Positions 5,317-8,203 of a stretch of 8,203 nt of DNA are shown here, piece after piece. The notes under the pieces were generated by a model. It did not search any database. It had not been told where the DNA came from and worked only from the letters and a program-made list of their open reading frames with translations. The position numbers were made by a program, and so were the translations under genes. Position 1 is the stretch's first letter. Every line of letters begins with the position of its first letter. The stretch is taken from NCBI GenBank assembly GCA_002438905.1, contig DJSA01000077.1, positions 1-8,203 of the forward strand. The letters run 5' to 3'. Source of the stretch: Bacteroidales bacterium UBA6346. Lineage in GTDB: Bacteria; Bacteroidota; Bacteroidia; Bacteroidales; UBA932.

Positions 5317-8046
5317 ATGGAAAACACAAAAAAACGTGTCTATCGCTTCGGTGGCAAAACCGCTGAAGGCAATGGATCAATGAGAAACCTTCTCGGTGGA
5401 AAGGGTGCCAACCTCGCGGAGATGTGTCTACTCGGGATTCCTGTTCCTGCAGGTTTTACAATCACAACAGAGTGCTGTGCAGAGTACTACGCTCTCGGTG
5501 GAGGGTATCCAGACGAGCTCAAGGCTGAGGTCGCAGATGCTCTCAAGGCCACTGAGGCAATCATGGGCATGAAGTTCGGTGACAAGACCAACCCGCTTCT
5601 CGTAAGCTGCCGTTCAGGTGCCCGCAGCTCAATGCCGGGCATGATGGACACGATTCTTAATATTGGTCTCTGCTCGGAGACGATTCCGGGCATGATCGCC
5701 AAGACAAACAACCCTCGTTTCGTCTATGACGCATACCGCCGTCTCATCATGATGTACTCCGATGTTGTCATGGAGAAGGCCGAGGGCATCGAGCCGGAGG
5801 ACGGAAAGGCAATCCGCCAGCAGCTTGACAAGATGATGGAAGATCTCAAGGAAGCAAAGGGCTACAAGTCTGATACAGAGATTACTGCAGAGGAGCTCAA
5901 GGACCTTTGCGACAAATTCAAGGTTCGCGTTAAGGAAGTTCTTGGGGTTGAATTCCCTGATTCCGCAGAGGCTCAGCTCTGGGGTTCAATCGGAGGCGTG
6001 TTCAAGTCATGGAACGGAAAGCGCGCCATCGCGTACAGAAAGATTGAGGGCATTCCTGACGACTGGGGCACGGCTGTGAACGTCCAGTCTATGGTGTTCG
6101 GAAACATGGGCAACACTTCCGCTACCGGTGTGGCATTCTCACGTAACCCGGCAAACGGTGACAACAAGTTCTACGGAGAGTGGCTCATCAACGCACAGGG
6201 CGAGGACGTCGTTGCGGGCATCCGCACTCCGAACCCTCTCAACGAGGCGACCAAGACCCCTCACAATGCTAATCTCGAATCTCTCGAAAAGGCTATGCCT
6301 GCGGTATACAAGGAACTTGACGACATCCGTCTCCACCTTGAGCAGCATTTCCACGACATGCAGGACATCGAGTTCACCATTCAGGACGGAAAGCTCTGGA
6401 TGCTCCAGTGCCGTATCGGAAAGAGAACAGGTCTTGCTGCTCTCAACATGGCAATGGACATGCTCCAGGAGGGTATGATTGACGAGAAGACAGCCGTGAT
6501 GCGTGTGGCTCCAGCCCAGCTTGACGAGATTCTTCACCCTATCCTCGACCCGGCTTCAGAGAAGAAGGCAACGGCTATCGCTAATGGTCTTCCTGCATCT
6601 CCGGGCGGTGCCGTGGGCGTGGCTGTGTTCTCTTCCGAGGCCGCAATGGCTGCCGCAGCGAAGGGAATTAAGGCTATCCTCATCCGTGAGGAAACCTCTC
6701 CGGAGGATGTCGAGGGAATGCGTGCCGCTGCCGGTATCCTCACGATGAAGGGCGGTATGACTTCACATGCTGCGCTCGTTGCACGTGGATGGGGCAAGTG
6801 CTGCATCGTTGGCTGCGAGTCAATGACTATCGACCTTGCCGCAAAGACCGCCAAATTCAAGAGCGGCGCTGTCATCAAGGAAGGCGATGCTGTCAGCCTC
6901 AATGGCGCGAAGGGACTTGTCTATGCAACCAAGCTTGACACAATGGACGCTTCCGAGAACCCAAGGTTTGTGAAGTTCATGGAAATCGTCGACAAATACA
7001 GAACTCTCGGCGTGCGCACAAACGCCGACACTCCGGAGGATGCCGCACGCGCCCTTTCATTCGGCGCAGAGGGCATCGGTCTGTTCCGTATCGAGCACAT
7101 GTTCTACGGAAAGAACTCCGAGACTCCGCTTGCAAAGCTCCGCAAGATGATTCTTTCCAAGACTGACGATGAGCGCCGCGCTGCTCTCGCAGAGCTTGAA
7201 CCATACATCAAGGCCGCTGTGAAGGGTACGATGAAGGTCATGGACGGCAAGCCTGTCACTTTCCGTCTCCTCGATCCGCCTCTCCACGAGTTTGTTCCGC
7301 AGGGACACGAGAAGAGAGAGGAACTTGCAGAGGAACTCGGCATTAACGAGCAGGAGATCGAGAAGAGGGGCGAGGCTCTCCATGAGGTTAACCCGATGAT
7401 GGGACACCGCGGAGTGCGTCTGCACATCACCTATCCGATGATTTCCGAGACACAGTTCCGTGCAATCTTCACTGCTGCTGCAGAGCTCATCAAGGAGGGT
7501 TACCACCCTATGCCTGAGATCATGATTCCTGTCACCATCTCAGAGCGCGAGCTCAAGTTCCAGAAGGCAATCTGCGAGAAAATCAAGCTTGAGGTCGAGG
7601 GCGAGACCCATCAGACAATCACCTACAAGTTCGGTTCTATGATCGAAATTCCTCGTGCAGCCCTCACCGCCGACAGGATGGCCCGCACCGCTGAGTTCTT
7701 CTCATTCGGTACCAACGACCTCACTCAGATGACCTTCGGGTTCTCACGTGACGATGTCGGAACCTTCATGGGCGACTACCTCGGCAACAAGATTCTCGAT
7801 GCCGATCCGTTCAAGACCCTCGACACCAAGGCTGTTGGCAAGCTCATCGACTATGCTGTCAAGGAAGGCCGCGAGACACGTCCGGATCTCAAGTGCGGTA
7901 TCTGCGGCGAGCACGGCGGCGACCCTGCGTCAGTCGAGTTCTGCTACAAGATCGGTCTGAACTACGTTTCCTGCTCTCCGTTCCGCGTGCCGATTGCGCG
8001 CCTTGCCGCGGCGCAGGCAGCAATAAAGGCTGAGAAGGGCGCCTAG
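5317..8046 (+). CDS. ppdK: Pyruvate, phosphate dikinase
   Basis: Cytosolic enzyme that interconverts pyruvate, ATP and phosphate with PEP, AMP and pyrophosphate, working in glycolysis or gluconeogenesis depending on flux. The 909 residues span the whole family architecture. The ATP-grasp nucleotide-binding part begins with RNLLGGKGANLAEM (23-36) and includes SCRSGARSSMPGMMDT (97-112) and the QCRIGKRTG block (364-372). The swivelling phosphohistidine domain has GGMTSHAALVARG (479-491), His484 being the phosphocarrier and Thr482 the position equivalent to the regulated Thr of plant enzymes. The C-terminal TIM barrel carries FRLLDPPLHEF (649-659), SMIEIPRAA (774-782), FGTNDLTQ (797-804) and KCGICGEHGGDP (859-870), with Cys863 the likely acid/base. 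The start matches the family N-terminus. Codons lean strongly to AAG for Lys, GAG for Glu and CTC/CTT for Leu, more so than in neighbouring genes, suggesting high expression. No key residue is missing. It is followed 30 bp later by an intrinsic terminator. Confidence 0.98.
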   Translation: MENTKKRVYRFGGKTAEGNGSMRNLLGGKGANLAEMCLLGIPVPAGFTITTECCAEYYALGGGYPDELKAEVADALKATEAIMGMKFGDKTNPLLVSCRSGARSSMPGMMDTILNIGLCSETIPGMIAKTNNPRFVYDAYRRLIMMYSDVVMEKAEGIEPEDGKAIRQQLDKMMEDLKEAKGYKSDTEITAEELKDLCDKFKVRVKEVLGVEFPDSAEAQLWGSIGGVFKSWNGKRAIAYRKIEGIPDDWGTAVNVQSMVFGNMGNTSATGVAFSRNPANGDNKFYGEWLINAQGEDVVAGIRTPNPLNEATKTPHNANLESLEKAMPAVYKELDDIRLHLEQHFHDMQDIEFTIQDGKLWMLQCRIGKRTGLAALNMAMDMLQEGMIDEKTAVMRVAPAQLDEILHPILDPASEKKATAIANGLPASPGGAVGVAVFSSEAAMAAAAKGIKAILIREETSPEDVEGMRAAAGILTMKGGMTSHAALVARGWGKCCIVGCESMTIDLAAKTAKFKSGAVIKEGDAVSLNGAKGLVYATKLDTMDASENPRFVKFMEIVDKYRTLGVRTNADTPEDAARALSFGAEGIGLFRIEHMFYGKNSETPLAKLRKMILSKTDDERRAALAELEPYIKAAVKGTMKVMDGKPVTFRLLDPPLHEFVPQGHEKREELAEELGINEQEIEKRGEALHEVNPMMGHRGVRLHITYPMISETQFRAIFTAAAELIKEGYHPMPEIMIPVTISERELKFQKAICEKIKLEVEGETHQTITYKFGSMIEIPRAALTADRMARTAEFFSFGTNDLTQMTFGFSRDDVGTFMGDYLGNKILDADPFKTLDTKAVGKLIDYAVKEGRETRPDLKCGICGEHGGDPASVEFCYKIGLNYVSCSPFRVPIARLAAAQAAIKAEKGA

Positions 8047-8076
8047 CATCCCTTTTCTCTAAGATAATTTTTCTGA

Positions 8077-8116
8077 GAGGATGGCTAAGATTTTTCTTGG
8101 TCGTCCTCTTTTTTTT
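8077..8116 (+). terminator. Intrinsic (rho-independent) terminator after ppdK
   Basis: A 14-bp stem pairs 8077-8090 (GAGGATGGCTAAGA) with 8095-8108 (TCTTGGTCGTCCTC), using three G-T wobbles and no mismatch. It closes on a TTTT loop (8091-8094) and is followed at once by eight T (8109-8116). It lies 30 bp past the ppdK stop. From 8117 to the window end I see no gene or clear signal. Confidence 0.88.
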
Positions 8117-8203
8117 GTTGGAGGGACTTGTTTGACTGTTTTTGTGGGGGCCTTGTCTGTTCGTTTTTTTTCATATTTCTTATTAGGGTGTTAAGTTAAT
8201 TGA

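Noticed and set aside
6139..6902. Long minus-strand open frames inside ppdK
   Set aside because: These arise from the strong codon bias of ppdK; ppdK itself is unambiguous on the + strand.
8117..8203. Possible small gene or promoter in the T-rich tail
   Set aside because: No adequate open frame or TAnnTTTG box is visible; it looks like post-terminator spacer.
1..8203. CRISPR array, tRNA, rRNA or insertion sequence
   Set aside because: No regularly spaced repeats, cloverleaf, rRNA-like sequence, transposase or terminal inverted repeats were seen.

Overview
The window looks like a chromosomal piece from a member of the Bacteroidota, probably a Bacteroidales-type gut commensal or relative with moderate GC. 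The evidence is promoter boxes of the Bacteroidota TAnnTTTG type in the intergenic gaps, genes whose starts lack a convincing Shine-Dalgarno (the long uvrA-like gene is the ambiguous case), A/T-rich leaders, and a roughly 909-residue pyruvate phosphate dikinase of the kind common in this group. This placement is inference; no rRNA or other strong taxonomic marker is present.

Layout: (1) 3-875 (+) is the C-terminal part of a patatin-like phospholipase whose start and nucleophile lie outside the window. (2) 876-1025 is a convergent gap holding a long imperfect hairpin with a GAAA tetraloop and two copies of a 21-nt repeat. (3) 1026-3590 (-) is a UvrA-type tandem ABC ATPase that appears to lack the UvrB-binding domain, i.e. 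a UvrA2-like protein. (4) About 3591-3831 is a divergent control region with a promoter on each strand and a perfect 21-bp palindrome over the uvrA-side promoter. (5) 3832-5160 (+) is an acidic 442-residue protein. Read closely, it resembles a worn-down second AIR-synthase-like half of PurL (FGAM synthase), with no glutaminase domain and degraded catalytic motifs. (6) 5161-5316 is a leader region with GC-rich hairpins followed by an A/T-rich stretch. (7) 5317-8046 (+) is a complete ppdK gene, followed by a textbook intrinsic terminator at 8077-8116.

The genes do not form an obvious pathway. ppdK is a central-carbon enzyme (PEP/pyruvate interconversion) with the codon bias of a well-expressed gene. 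The UvrA-like protein belongs to DNA-damage or drug-tolerance families, and the patatin is a lipid acyl hydrolase. No mobile element, CRISPR array, tRNA or rRNA was seen. The most unusual item is the PurL-like pseudoenzyme at 3832-5160.
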